From: Paenibacillus polymyxa
GTDB lineage: Bacteria > Bacillota > Bacilli > Paenibacillales > Paenibacillaceae
Direction of reading: 5' to 3'
Length of the DNA stretch: 64,000 nucleotides
NCBI RefSeq assembly: GCF_015710975.1
Contig: NZ_CP049783.1
Coordinates: 3,639,501-3,703,500, forward strand
Shown here: positions 44,543 to 53,549 of the stretch, in pieces
Position numbering within the stretch: position 1 is the first letter of the stretch
Layout: the number at the start of each line of letters is the position of its first letter
Position numbers and translations under genes: made by a program
The notes under the pieces: generated by a model
What the model saw: only the letters and a program-made list of their open reading frames with translations
Database searches by the model: none
Told to the model about the DNA's origin: nothing

Positions 44543-45550
44543 ATGAAGAAAAAGCCATGGCAAAAATATGTGCTGGTTGCGGCAGGAGTGGCTATGCTTT
44601 CTGCCTTGAGTATCAGTGAATATGTGGATCACCGCGCCCTGCAGGATCACAGTCGTATATTTCCTGCGAAGCCAGTAACGCTTGTCGTTCCGTATGCGGC
44701 GGGGGGCGGTACAGATATTACCGCAAGAGCGTTGGCAAAAGCCGCCGAAAAGCATCTCGGGCAGCCGATCATCGTCATTAATCGAACAGGTGGCGGCGGT
44801 TCTGTCGGGCTGATGGAGGGAGCTGAGGCGCAGGCAGACGGTTACACCGTAACGTATCTGGTCGCTGAACTGACTACATTACCACATTTGGGACTGCTAC
44901 CCATCACCTATGAGCGTTTTAAGCCGCTGCTTCAAACCAATATGGACCCTTCTGCCATTACGGTTCGGGCGGATGCGCCGTGGAAGACAGCGGAGGCATT
45001 TCTAGAGGATGCTAGGGCCCATCCAGGCAAGCTGAAAATGGGGAATGCAGGCACAGGTAGTATATGGCACCTAGCTGCCGCGATGCTGGAGCAGAAAAGC
45101 GGAGTCCGCTTCACCCATATCCCTTATGAGGGAGCAGGCCCAGCAGTTTCTGCTTTAATGAGCGGATTCGTGGACGCTGTACCTGTCAGTCCCGCAGAGG
45201 TGAAGAAATACGTGGACGATGGGAAACTTCGCATACTGGCGATCCAGGCAGACACCATTTCGGAAGCGTTTCCAAAAGTGCCAACACTTCAGCAGGCGAC
45301 TGGGCTGCGTGTCCATTTTATAGGCACCTGGAGAGGGCTGGCTGTACCTAAGGATACACCGAATGAGGTGGCTCAAACGCTGGCGGATGCACTGATCAAG
45401 GGGACGAAAGACGAGGAATTTAGGGAGGAAATGCGAAAACATGGATTGGGATTGCGTGTCCAGGATGCAGAGGCATTCGCGCGTCAACTGAAGGATAGTC
45501 ATGATACTTTCGCAAAACTGATTCCTGAGCTCGGCTTAAGCCGCAAGTAA
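44543..45550 (+). CDS. TctC/Bug-type extracytoplasmic solute-binding protein
   Basis: A 335-residue tripartite tricarboxylate transporter receptor homologue. An N-terminal hydrophobic segment (9-25) without lipobox precedes a binding fold opening PAKPVTLVVPYAAGGGTDITAR, a family signature, with GNAGTGSIWHLA in the pocket. Such proteins bind carboxylates. The usual TctA/TctB membrane partners are absent here. Instead a KdgT-type permease follows after 48 bases. AGAGGAAG precedes the ATG. The pairing with KdgT is unusual. Confidence 0.85.
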   Translation: MKKKPWQKYVLVAAGVAMLSALSISEYVDHRALQDHSRIFPAKPVTLVVPYAAGGGTDITARALAKAAEKHLGQPIIVINRTGGGGSVGLMEGAEAQADGYTVTYLVAELTTLPHLGLLPITYERFKPLLQTNMDPSAITVRADAPWKTAEAFLEDARAHPGKLKMGNAGTGSIWHLAAAMLEQKSGVRFTHIPYEGAGPAVSALMSGFVDAVPVSPAEVKKYVDDGKLRILAIQADTISEAFPKVPTLQQATGLRVHFIGTWRGLAVPKDTPNEVAQTLADALIKGTKDEEFREEMRKHGLGLRVQDAEAFARQLKDSHDTFAKLIPELGLSRK

Positions 45551-45598
45551 AACGGCCTTGTTTTTGCATTGGCAAAAACGAAAGGGTTGAATGAAGTT

Positions 45599-46600
45599 AT
45601 GAAAATCAAACAAAACATCGATAAAATTCCAGGGGGCATTATGCTGGTGCCGCTGTTTATCGGCGCACTTTTTCATACATTTACTCCATGGGCAGGCGAC
45701 TATTTTGGATCTTTTACCAAGGGATTGATGACCGGTACGGTGCCCATTTTGGCAGTGTGGTTTTTTTGTATGGGTGCTTCCATAGATGTGCGAGCGACAG
45801 GCACCGTATTGCGTAAATCAGGAACGCTCGTATTGACTAAAATCGCAGTCGCTTGGGTCGTGGCGATCATTGCGTCTAGATTGCTGCCTGTTGGCGGCGT
45901 AGAAAGTGGGCTATTTGCAGGTTTGTCGGTGCTGGCGCTGATCTCGGCTATGGATATGACGAACGGCGGTCTCTACGCCTCCATTATGCAGCAGTATGGC
46001 TCCAAGGAAGAGGCAGGAGCATTCGTGCTGATGTCACTGGAATCAGGTCCACTGGTGACTATGCTTATTCTAGGGAGTACCGGGCTGGCCGTTTTTGAAC
46101 CGCAAACATTTGTCGGGGCCGTATTACCGTTTTTGGTCGGCTTTATGTTGGGCAATCTGGATCATGATTTCCGTAAATATTTTGGAAACGCGACACAAGC
46201 TCTTATTCCATTTTTTGGATTTGCGTTGGGGTGTTCCATTGACCTGAGTGTTATTGTCCAGACAGGTGTGTTAGGTATTTTGTTGGGTGTTTTTGTAATT
46301 ATCTTTACAGGTATTCCATTGATTCTGGCGGACAAATATATCGGGGGTGGCAACGGTACGGCAGGAATTGCAGCCTCCAGCACAGCAGGTGCAGCAGTAG
46401 CGAATCCAGTCATTGTTGCCAATATTAAGCCTGAATTTTTGCCTGTTGCCCAATCTGCAACGGCATTAGTAGCCGCTTCGGTCATAGTGACCTCCATTTT
46501 GGTGCCAATTCTGACGGCATACTGGGCCAATTATATGAAGCGCAAGGGGAAGTCCAAAGGAGCGGGGCCTGTAACTCCAGGGGCGAATGTACCTAAATGA
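45599..46600 (+). CDS. 2-keto-3-deoxygluconate permease family transporter
   Basis: A 333-residue integral membrane protein with about ten helices, of the KdgT family of cation-coupled importers for 2-keto-3-deoxygluconate and similar sugar acids. The opening [22 protein letters not shown] and the motif [12 protein letters not shown] are characteristic. The ATG at 45599 matches the normal N-terminus; a TTG at 45569 is in frame but unlikely. It is probably co-transcribed with the TctC-like gene and controlled by the AraC regulator upstream. Confidence 0.9.
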   Translation: MKIKQNIDKIPGGIMLVPLFIGALFHTFTPWAGDYFGSFTKGLMTGTVPILAVWFFCMGASIDVRATGTVLRKSGTLVLTKIAVAWVVAIIASRLLPVGGVESGLFAGLSVLALISAMDMTNGGLYASIMQQYGSKEEAGAFVLMSLESGPLVTMLILGSTGLAVFEPQTFVGAVLPFLVGFMLGNLDHDFRKYFGNATQALIPFFGFALGCSIDLSVIVQTGVLGILLGVFVIIFTGIPLILADKYIGGGNGTAGIAASSTAGAAVANPVIVANIKPEFLPVAQSATALVAASVIVTSILVPILTAYWANYMKRKGKSKGAGPVTPGANVPK

Positions 46601-46770
46601 GGATTTAGCAAAAATCCTGAAATAAAATTTATATGACGAGGGTTCAATTGGTCGACGTTACCATTACCCGGGAAATGCTGTTACAGTTATAGATACACCT
46701 TCCATCCTAACATGATAAAACTTGTCCTAAAACGCTTCTGCCAACATACATATGTAAGCAGAGGAGCGTG

Positions 46771-47124
46771 ATGGAATTGGAAGACAAGGTGCGTCGCTAT
46801 TACCAGTTAAAGCAAAAGCAAAAAGAAATTGAAGGTGAACTGGCTGATTTGCGCAATGACATTACCGCCCATTGTGCAGAGCAGGAAGTATCCGATTGGG
46901 AAATTGGCAACTACCGAGTCAGGATTGTACAGCAGCACCGCAAGGAATACGATCATGCGAAATTGTATGATTCATTGCCTGATCCTCAATTATGGCGTTT
47001 GTTTTCCAAGCCGGACACTTCAAAAATTTCCAGCTTGCTAAAACTTAAGGTTATCGCGGAGGAGCAAATAAAAGATGCCGTTTCTCTTAAAACAGTGACC
47101 TTGTTGCAGGTGGATAAAAAATAA
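46771..47124 (+). CDS. Hypothetical coiled-coil protein
   Basis: A 117-residue soluble protein. The first 35 residues form a charged coiled coil (RRYYQLKQKQKEIEGELADL). The rest is a small alpha/beta domain with DPQLWRLFSKPDTSKISSLL. It is reminiscent of phage-type host proteins that accompany nucleases, but no family is certain. AGAGGAG precedes the ATG; a GTG one codon earlier is possible. It converges on the DUF1641 gene with a shared terminator. Confidence 0.65.
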   Translation: MELEDKVRRYYQLKQKQKEIEGELADLRNDITAHCAEQEVSDWEIGNYRVRIVQQHRKEYDHAKLYDSLPDPQLWRLFSKPDTSKISSLLKLKVIAEEQIKDAVSLKTVTLLQVDKK

Positions 47125-47126
47125 AT

Positions 47127-47166
47127 AAAAAGAGCTGCCCCGTTTTTTTCGGAGCCAGCTCTTTTT
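47127..47166. terminator. Bidirectional terminator
   Basis: AAAAGAGCTG and CAGCTCTTTT form the stem, with T5 on the right and A on the left. It lies between converging genes. Confidence 0.85.
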
Positions 47167-47208
47167 ATTATCTGTGGTTAGTAGCCTTCCACTTTCATAT
47201 CTATTAAG

Positions 47209-47691
47209 CTATTTATCAGACAAACCTTTTCCCACGCCCTTGAGAAAATGAATACCGAACCCCATTGCCCGGTTTACATCTGGATCATTCATTGCCTTCA
47301 TAAGATCACGCAGCCGCGTCTTTTTATTCCGCTTTAGGTGCTCTTCGGCTTCATTCAGGCCCGTAGTGACGCTGCTTGCCAGTTTTTTCATCAGCTCAGG
47401 GTCTACCTCGGACAGCATCCCTGCTGCACCCATCAGATTATTGATGATGTTCGTCACAGGCTTGCGCGTCGCTTGTCCTACAGCGATTTTGGCAATGGTT
47501 TCTTTGGCTTTTAGCATAGACTGAGCTGCTTCGAGAAGACCACTGTCATGCAGTTCACGTACAATTTCAAGCGTCTTCTGCAATGCTGCCCTATTGTCTG
47601 CCAGGTCGGCAGTAAGTTGATCCAGCGATTGTTTTTGCCGTTCTTCTGCTGTCAATATACGTTTTCTCACAATTGAAATAGGCTTAGCCAT
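47209..47691 (-). CDS. yrhD: DUF1641 protein (YrhD-like)
   Basis: A 160-residue cytoplasmic helical protein of the DUF1641 family. It is typically encoded directly after a formate dehydrogenase alpha subunit, as here (gap 12 bases) and as in Bacillus yrhE-yrhD. The conserved end DPDVNRAMGFGIHFLKGVGK is the family hallmark. Its role is unknown, perhaps as a subunit or assembly factor of the dehydrogenase. Confidence 0.85.
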   Translation of the reverse strand: MAKPISIVRKRILTAEERQKQSLDQLTADLADNRAALQKTLEIVRELHDSGLLEAAQSMLKAKETIAKIAVGQATRKPVTNIINNLMGAAGMLSEVDPELMKKLASSVTTGLNEAEEHLKRNKKTRLRDLMKAMNDPDVNRAMGFGIHFLKGVGKGLSDK

Positions 47692-47703
47692 GGTTCGACC
47701 TCC

Positions 47704-50646
47704 TTATTTTTGATCTACCAAATCGATATAACCGGGACGATTCCACTTACGGTTCACTTCAACCCCATTTTGCGGATGCCGCTTTTTATAACGTGGATTG
47801 ATATGTGGGAGTGGATTTTGACCATCGAATTCCAAAACTTGCATCCGTACTTTGGTTTGTTTATAGGCAGGTGTACGGGTGACTACATCAAATGCTCCAC
47901 CAGTTAATAGATTGACAGCACCCTCATGACTGGTAGAGTGCATCGGTACATAAATTTCTGTTCCTTGTACCCGGTCCGTCACCAGAACATGCAGCTTGAC
48001 CGCCCCATAGGGAGATTCCAGTCGAACCAGCGATCCGTCTGTAACTCCGCGCTCCTCTGCCAACTCAGGGGACACTTCCACAAATACTTTTGGGAGTTTG
48101 AGCTGAAGACCTGTTGACTTTGTCGTCATATTCCCTTCGTGAAACTGTTCGAGCAGTCGGCCATTATTTAAGGTCAGATCGAATTCAGCGGGATACTCTT
48201 TTGGTGGTACATATTCGAAGAGTCCCAAGCGTGCTTTTTTATCTGGAAAGTTAAAGCCGTTGGTATGCAGAAGCGGAGTGTTGCTACCATCCGGCGATCC
48301 CCAATGGAAGCTGTTCCAGCCTTCCAATACGTCATAATTACATTGGGAGAAAAATGGAGTGAGCGCCGCCATTTCCTCAAAAATTTCACTCGGATGACTG
48401 TAATCCCAATCAAATCCCATGTGCTTGGCAAATTGGCTGAAAATCCACCAATCCGGTTTGCTGTCTCCTACAGGGCGGAGGGCCTCATATAAACGCTGTA
48501 CACGACGTTCGGTGTTCGTAAAGGTACCGTCCTTTTCGAGTGAAGGTACAGCTGGCAAAATGACATCAGCGAATTCAGCTGTCTTGCTCAGAAATACATC
48601 CTGAACGACAAGGAAATCCAAATTCGCCAGCATTTCTTGGGTATGATTGGAGTCTGCATCCACCCATGCCATTTCTTCTCCAGCGATATACATACCTTTG
48701 AGCTTACCCGTCTCAATGGCTTCCAGCATTTGAATGTTGTCCAGTCCGCGCTGGCTTGGAATTTGTACGCCGTAGGCCGCTTCGAACTTGGACCGAATGG
48801 CTTCCTTCGTTACGGGCTGATAGCCAGGAAAAATATCTGGCATGGTACCCATATCGGCAGCACCCTGAACATTGTTATGCCCTCGAAGCGGATATGCGCC
48901 TGCACCTGGACGCATAAAGTTGCCAGTCACCAGCAGCAGGTTGGCAATCGCGATCGAAGTGTAAGAGCCTGCGATGTTTTGCGTCACGCCCATGCCCCAG
49001 CAAATGGCCGTGCCATCCGCTTCGTGAATCATGGTCGCTACCTGAATGAGCGTCTCTTGGGAAATACCAGTTTCCTGCTCAGCGAATTCCAGGGTGAAGT
49101 TCTCCAGCAATTTCAAATATTCAGGATAGAAATTTACATGTTTCTCAATGAATTTAGCATCATGCCAGTTTTGCTCAATGATGTATTTGGCTACAGCGGA
49201 TAACCATACATAATCAGTACCTTGCTTCGGACGCATGAACAAATCTGCGCGTTCTGCCATTTCATGCTTGCGCAGGTCGACGGAGATCAACTTTTGACCA
49301 TGCAGCTTATGCGCACGTTTGATGCGAGTAGCCAGCACGGGATGTCCTTCTCCCGGCGCACAGCCGACTAGTATGACCAAACCTGAAGAGGCAATGTCTT
49401 TAATCGTGCCACTGTCGCCGCCGATGCCTCCGGTATATTGTAGCCCCCATGATGCAGGAGATTGGCAATACCGTGAGCAGTTATCAACGTTATTCGTTTG
49501 GAACACCTGACGAGCCAGCTTTTGCATCAGATAATTTTCTTCGTTGGTAAATTTGGATGAAGAAATAAAACCGAGTGCCTCGCCTCCGTAGGTTTCTTTG
49601 ATAGCTCCCATTTTGCTGGCCATCAGGCTCAAGGCTTCTTCCCAGGTTGCTTCCACGAATTCGTCTCCTTGACGAATTAAAGGCGAGGTCAAACGTTGAT
49701 CGCTATTCACAAAATCCCAGCCGAATTTCCCTTTGACGCATGTCGAAATGCCGTTAACAGGCCCCTCAGAGGTAGGCTGTACCTTCAAAATTTTGCGGCC
49801 TTTGGTCCAAACCTCAAAGCTGCAACCTACACCGCAGAACGTGCAGACGGTTTTAGTTTTTTTCGTACGTGTTTCACGCATCGCTGCTTCAGCTTCCGAA
49901 ATTGCAAAAATACCGCTGTAGCCTGGCTCCACTTCCTTAATTAGATCAACCATTGGATTTAATAAATCCTTATTTATGCCGCTCATGAAGCCGGCCTCTC
50001 CCAGCATGGACTTTTCCATCAAGGCGTTACATGGACAGACCGTTACACACTGACCGCAGCTGACGCAGGAGGAATCGTTAATGGCAACTCCATCGTCCCA
50101 GATCACGCGAGGGCGTTCAGCCTCCCAGTCGAGGGACAGTGTTTCATTGACCTGCAGGTTCTGACATACCTCTACGCATTGGCCGCATGCAATACATTGA
50201 TTGGGATCATAGCGGTAAAAAGGGTGGGACATATCTACTTCTGTGGGATCAACCTTCGGTCGATATGGATATTTTTGATGTTCAATTTGCATAAGCTCTG
50301 CGGTGTTATGCAGTTTACAATTACCGTTGTTGTTATCGCACACCGTGCAGTAGAGGAGGTGATTCTCCAGCAAACGGTCCATAGCCTCGGTTTGTGCCGC
50401 TTTTGCGCGATCTGAATGTAAATGAATATCCATTCCATTTGTAGCAAGCGTTGAGCAGGAACGCATAAGCTTTCCGTCCACTTCCACAATACATGTGTCA
50501 CAGGTGCGGATTGGATCCACTTCGGGAACGTAACACAGTTGGGGGTGTGCAATATTGTTTTCGTTGATCACTTCAAGAATGGTTGCGCTGCTATTTGTTT
50601 TCAGTTCCTGTCCGTTTAATGTAATTTTGATCGTATTATCCGCCAC
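47704..50646 (-). CDS. yrhE: Formate dehydrogenase alpha subunit, molybdopterin and Fe-S (YrhE-like)
   Basis: Oxidises formate to CO2; cytoplasmic, 980 residues. Domains in order: a [2Fe-2S] ferredoxin domain (1-80), a His-Cys Fe-S region HLLYCTVC (near 93), two [4Fe-4S] motifs (CIACGQC near 152, CVSCGQC near 194), a further [4Fe-4S] CTFCGVGC (near 268), the bis-MGD catalytic domain, and the C-terminal dinucleotide-binding domain. The active-site ligand lies in VDNCSRYCQSP, so it is a cysteine, not selenocysteine. The start is GTG at 50646, six bases after AAAGGAGCC. Upstream lie a terminator-bearing leader and a promoter. The genes for cofactor synthesis, sulfuration and molybdate uptake lie divergently next door. 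Confidence 0.95.
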   Translation of the reverse strand: MADNTIKITLNGQELKTNSSATILEVINENNIAHPQLCYVPEVDPIRTCDTCIVEVDGKLMRSCSTLATNGMDIHLHSDRAKAAQTEAMDRLLENHLLYCTVCDNNNGNCKLHNTAELMQIEHQKYPYRPKVDPTEVDMSHPFYRYDPNQCIACGQCVEVCQNLQVNETLSLDWEAERPRVIWDDGVAINDSSCVSCGQCVTVCPCNALMEKSMLGEAGFMSGINKDLLNPMVDLIKEVEPGYSGIFAISEAEAAMRETRTKKTKTVCTFCGVGCSFEVWTKGRKILKVQPTSEGPVNGISTCVKGKFGWDFVNSDQRLTSPLIRQGDEFVEATWEEALSLMASKMGAIKETYGGEALGFISSSKFTNEENYLMQKLARQVFQTNNVDNCSRYCQSPASWGLQYTGGIGGDSGTIKDIASSGLVILVGCAPGEGHPVLATRIKRAHKLHGQKLISVDLRKHEMAERADLFMRPKQGTDYVWLSAVAKYIIEQNWHDAKFIEKHVNFYPEYLKLLENFTLEFAEQETGISQETLIQVATMIHEADGTAICWGMGVTQNIAGSYTSIAIANLLLVTGNFMRPGAGAYPLRGHNNVQGAADMGTMPDIFPGYQPVTKEAIRSKFEAAYGVQIPSQRGLDNIQMLEAIETGKLKGMYIAGEEMAWVDADSNHTQEMLANLDFLVVQDVFLSKTAEFADVILPAVPSLEKDGTFTNTERRVQRLYEALRPVGDSKPDWWIFSQFAKHMGFDWDYSHPSEIFEEMAALTPFFSQCNYDVLEGWNSFHWGSPDGSNTPLLHTNGFNFPDKKARLGLFEYVPPKEYPAEFDLTLNNGRLLEQFHEGNMTTKSTGLQLKLPKVFVEVSPELAEERGVTDGSLVRLESPYGAVKLHVLVTDRVQGTEIYVPMHSTSHEGAVNLLTGGAFDVVTRTPAYKQTKVRMQVLEFDGQNPLPHINPRYKKRHPQNGVEVNRKWNRPGYIDLVDQK

Positions 50647-50697
50647 GGTTCAGGCTCCTTTCAGATTTTGAATTTTAAAATTGGGAACAAAAAAAAT

Positions 50698-50746
50698 CCA
50701 CCATAAACACAAGTGCTCGTGTTTAAGCACTTGTGTTTATGGTGGA
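50698..50746 (-). terminator. Leader terminator upstream of formate dehydrogenase
   Basis: A perfect 20-bp inverted repeat (50698-50717 with 50726-50745) with an 8-base loop. On the minus strand it is followed by ATTTTTTT. It stands between the promoter and the ribosome site of the dehydrogenase gene, so it would stop transcription in the leader unless overridden. Confidence 0.85.
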
Positions 50747-50864
50747 GTAGTGACCAAGCTCTAGGTCCTGGAGGCCAATCCGCCATTGGAGTATGTATTA
50801 ATACCAGACAGTACGCACCGCCTGTATATCAATAAATTGAATATGTCATTTTCTGCATGTCATC
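50746..50864 (-). promoter_or_regulatory. Structured 5' leader, candidate riboswitch (possibly molybdenum cofactor)
   Basis: The expected transcript runs about 120 bases before reaching the leader terminator. On the minus strand it contains GGCGGATTGGCCTCCAGGACC and an imperfect pair CAGGCGG../..TCCAATGGCGG, suggesting a folded domain. The gene controlled makes a molybdenum enzyme, so a Moco-type riboswitch is a reasonable candidate. The assignment rests on layout and function only. Confidence 0.4.
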
Positions 50865-50871
50865 TGGTGTA

Positions 50872-50900
50872 ACTATAGCGTAAAATTTAAGATAGTTCAA
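50872..50900 (-). promoter_or_regulatory. Sigma-A promoter of formate dehydrogenase
   Basis: On the minus strand TTGAAC (50895-50900) and TATAGT (50872-50877) are separated by 17 bases. Transcription would begin near 50864, about 220 bases before the start codon. Confidence 0.7.
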
Positions 50901-50921
50901 CGGTGATTTATTAAAATTTTT

Positions 50922-50942
50922 AATTGATAATGATTATCAATT
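50922..50942. promoter_or_regulatory. Fur box between divergent promoters
   Basis: A perfect 10-1-10 palindrome containing TGATAATGATTATCA, the ideal Fur core. It lies about 20 bases from the -35 element of the dehydrogenase promoter and about 20 from that of the rightward promoter, so it could act on either. Confidence 0.85.
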
Positions 50943-50960
50943 GAGAAAGCGAAAAATCAT

Positions 50961-50989
50961 TGACAAACGTTCCAGGATTGCTAACAATA
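50961..50989 (+). promoter_or_regulatory. Sigma-A promoter reading right
   Basis: TTGACA near 50960 and TAACAAT near 50982 are separated by 16 bases. They stand ahead of a 31-codon frame. Confidence 0.6.
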
Positions 50990-51002
50990 GGAATGTATCT
51001 AT

Positions 51003-51098
51003 TTGAGAGCATTCGTGAATGGAGTGTACGTGGGAATCGCGTATATTTTATTTGGCGCAGCGCTTGTTAGTTTGATTTTTCTATATCACATGATGTGA
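51003..51098 (+). CDS. Small single-helix membrane protein (31 residues)
   Basis: TTG at 51003, with AGGAA ten bases before, opens 31 codons. They encode a short polar start, one hydrophobic helix (VYVGIAYILFGAALVSLIFLY) and the ending HMM. A GTG four codons on would give 27 residues. It has its own promoter and a good terminator, and stands beside a perfect Fur box. Codons and hydrophobic pattern suit a real small protein, perhaps a stabilising subunit of a membrane complex. No family is recognised. Confidence 0.5.
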   Translation: MRAFVNGVYVGIAYILFGAALVSLIFLYHMM

Positions 51099-51128
51099 GG
51101 ATTCGTAAAATCCTGATGTAGATAAATT

Positions 51129-51192
51129 AACCGGCATTTAGCAGATTCTTCGATATTCATAAGCGAAGAAGTTGTTGTGATGCCGGTTTTTT
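51129..51192 (+). terminator. Terminator after the 31-codon gene
   Basis: AACCGGCAT and ATGCCGGTT pair around an inner stem TTCTTCG/CGAAGAA, followed by T6. Confidence 0.85.
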
Positions 51193-51248
51193 GGTTCAGT
51201 TTACAGTTAAAAGAGATTTATTAATGAAGACGGATTGAGGTGAACGGG

Positions 51249-52262
51249 ATGGCGAACCGCAGCGACGATCAATGGAATCGTCCGTTACGGGACTTGAGAA
51301 TATCCGTCATAGACCGATGTAATTTTCGGTGCAGATATTGTATGCCTGAAGAAATATTTGGCCATGACTATCCGTTTTTGCCAAAAGAAAAAATATTGAC
51401 TTTTGCGGAAATTACCCGCCTCTCGCGTATCTTTGTCTCGCTCGGCGTTACAAAGCTGCGTATTACTGGGGGTGAGCCGTTGCTGAGGAAAGATTTGTCC
51501 TCGCTCATTCATTCGCTAACTCAACTCGATGGGGTTGAAGATATTGCCATGACGACAAACGGTGTATTTTTGCCTAAATATGCAGCGTCACTACGGGAGG
51601 CGGGGCTGAAGAGAGTGACGGTTAGTCTGGATTCGCTGGATGACGATCGATTCCGCCGCATGAACGGGGGGAGAAGCAGTGTCAAGGCGGTGCTGGAAGG
51701 TATTGAGGCTGCAGCTCAAGCGGGAATGCAGGTGAAAATAAATATGGTCGTGCAAAAGGGCTTTAACGATCAGGATATTATGCCTATGGCTGACTATTTT
51801 CAAAAGAAAAAGCATATTTTGCGCTTTGTTGAGTTTATGGATGTAGGTAATACCAATGGCTGGAAATTGGATCAGGTTGTTTCCAAGCAGCAGATCATCG
51901 AAACCATCCATGAGCACATGCCGTTAGAACCTGTTCCACCCCAATACAAAGGTGAGGTGGCGACGCGCTACAGGTATCTGGACAGAGACGGGGAAATCGG
52001 CATCATTTCATCTGTTACGGACGCTTTCTGCTCCACATGTACACGGGCGAGAATTTCTGCTGAGGGCTCCTTGTACACATGCCTGTTTGCGTCTAAAGGG
52101 TACAAGCTTCGCACGATGCTGCGGTCCGAGCAATCCGATGATGAGATTAGATCTTACATTGAGCGTGTTTGGAGAGGACGTACCGACCGCTATTCAGAGG
52201 AACGATTGACTCATACGAAGCAAGCATCGTCCAAAATTGAAATGTCACATATCGGCGGGTGA
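51249..52262 (+). CDS. moaA: GTP 3',8-cyclase
   Basis: A radical-SAM enzyme that starts molybdenum cofactor synthesis by rearranging GTP to a cyclised intermediate. The SAM cluster motif CNFRCRYC is near residue 24, GGEPLL follows, and the second [4Fe-4S] motif CSTC..C is near 260. The C-terminus ends with the conserved GG needed for activity. 337 residues is usual. The ATG at 51249 follows GAGGTG. It heads a run of cofactor genes: fdhD follows after 39 bases. Confidence 0.95.
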   Translation: MANRSDDQWNRPLRDLRISVIDRCNFRCRYCMPEEIFGHDYPFLPKEKILTFAEITRLSRIFVSLGVTKLRITGGEPLLRKDLSSLIHSLTQLDGVEDIAMTTNGVFLPKYAASLREAGLKRVTVSLDSLDDDRFRRMNGGRSSVKAVLEGIEAAAQAGMQVKINMVVQKGFNDQDIMPMADYFQKKKHILRFVEFMDVGNTNGWKLDQVVSKQQIIETIHEHMPLEPVPPQYKGEVATRYRYLDRDGEIGIISSVTDAFCSTCTRARISAEGSLYTCLFASKGYKLRTMLRSEQSDDEIRSYIERVWRGRTDRYSEERLTHTKQASSKIEMSHIGG

Positions 52263-52301
52263 CCGAAGAGCCAGCCTGTCAGAAACAAGGGAGTTGAGCA
52301 C

Positions 52302-53114
52302 ATGGAAAAGCCGGCTGAGGTAAAACGCGAGATCCTACGTTATCGGGACGGTCAGATCAAGCGTTTTGAAGACACAGTGGTGACGGAGTATCCAGTGACC
52401 ATTAAAATCAATCAGCAGGAATTTGCCACCATGGTTTGTACACCAGAGTATGTAGAAGATATGGTAGTAGGCTTTTTGGCCTCTGAAGGCGTCATTCAAC
52501 GGTATGATGATATCGAAGATATTTGGGTTCAGGAAAAAGAAGGTTTTGTTCATATTAAAACCCGTCGGATGAATGAGTTTTATCAAAACTTTCATTCCAA
52601 ACGATACATTACCTCCTGCTGCGGAAAAAGTAGACAGGGATTTTACTTTATAAATGATGCTAAAGTGGCAAAAAGAATGAATGATGCCCATGTCACGGTG
52701 TCTTTTGATGACTGTTTCCGCCTGATGAATTTGATGCAAACCTCGGCACATACGTTTCAGGAGACGGGTGGCGTTCACAATGCTGCGCTGTGTGACAAAG
52801 ACGGAATAATCCTGTCCAGAATGGATATCGGCCGCCACAATGCGCTTGATAAAATCTATGGGCACTGCCTAAAGCATGATATTATATTACAAGATAAAAT
52901 CATCGTATTCAGTGGGCGCATCTCGTCTGAAATCTTGTTGAAGGTTGCGAAAATTGGTTGTGAGGTTGTTTTGTCCAAGTCAGCTCCCACAGAGCTTGCA
53001 CTTGAATTGGCAGAGGATCTGGGGATTACTACCATCGGTTTTATACGAAGTCGTTCTTTGAATGTGTATACGCACACGGAGCGGATTGATGAACTGGTTG
53101 AATCTAAAATATAA
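52302..53114 (+). CDS. fdhD: Formate dehydrogenase accessory sulfurtransferase
   Basis: Transfers sulfur to the molybdenum cofactor of formate dehydrogenase, an essential maturation step. 270 residues, cytoplasmic. The conserved cysteines occur as ITSCCGKSRQG (near residue 106) in place of the CGxCG form, then GGVHNAAL and DIGRHNALDKI, the family signatures. GGGAG precedes the ATG. It pairs functionally with the dehydrogenase gene read away from it at 47704. Confidence 0.95.
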   Translation: MEKPAEVKREILRYRDGQIKRFEDTVVTEYPVTIKINQQEFATMVCTPEYVEDMVVGFLASEGVIQRYDDIEDIWVQEKEGFVHIKTRRMNEFYQNFHSKRYITSCCGKSRQGFYFINDAKVAKRMNDAHVTVSFDDCFRLMNLMQTSAHTFQETGGVHNAALCDKDGIILSRMDIGRHNALDKIYGHCLKHDIILQDKIIVFSGRISSEILLKVAKIGCEVVLSKSAPTELALELAEDLGITTIGFIRSRSLNVYTHTERIDELVESKI

Positions 53115-53145
53115 TATAAAAATATCAATGTAGACCATCATAGTT

Positions 53146-53195
53146 AACCAGCATGGAATAAAACCTTTCGAGGTATTAGTTCATGTTGGTTTTTC
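53146..53195 (+). terminator. Terminator after fdhD
   Basis: AACCAGCATG and CATGTTGGTT (G-T pair) form the stem, followed by T5. It separates moaA-fdhD from moaD. Confidence 0.75.
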
Positions 53196-53247
53196 TTGGT
53201 GTATATGCGATGGTTAGTCCTTGTACTGAAAGGGGGGAACCTACTTA

Positions 53248-53496
53248 ATGAACTATCATATTCAAGTATTTGCCGGACTTGCAGAACTGATGGGAAGGCC
53301 TATGATTACGGTGCCTGCTGATCAGGAGACGATGACCGTCAACGCATTAAAAGACTTGTTGTCCCAATATTTCCCTGAAGCAGCGGCCCAGTTGCAGGGA
53401 GCTTTTGTTGCCAGAAATCAAGCCTATGTCGCTCCTGAGGATCTGGTTAGTATACATGATGAAATTGCGATTATTCCTCCGGTTTCAGGAGGATAA
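53248..53496 (+). CDS. moaD: Molybdopterin synthase sulfur-carrier subunit
   Basis: An 82-residue ubiquitin-like protein that carries the thiocarboxylate donating sulfur to precursor Z. It ends ..IIPPVSGG, with the required C-terminal Gly-Gly. GAAAGGGGGGAA precedes the ATG. The activating enzyme MoeB and a MoaE domain are encoded downstream, so this is the working carrier of the set. Confidence 0.95.
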   Translation: MNYHIQVFAGLAELMGRPMITVPADQETMTVNALKDLLSQYFPEAAAQLQGAFVARNQAYVAPEDLVSIHDEIAIIPPVSGG

Positions 53497-53549
53497 GCTC
53501 CAGTAGCAGGCTAGGTGAAATCGATAGATAAGGGAACAAAGGGGGTCAG

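Noticed and set aside
46601..46770. Regulatory RNA between KdgT and the coiled-coil gene
   Set aside because: No stable hairpin with a T run or known motif is visible in this 170-bp stretch.
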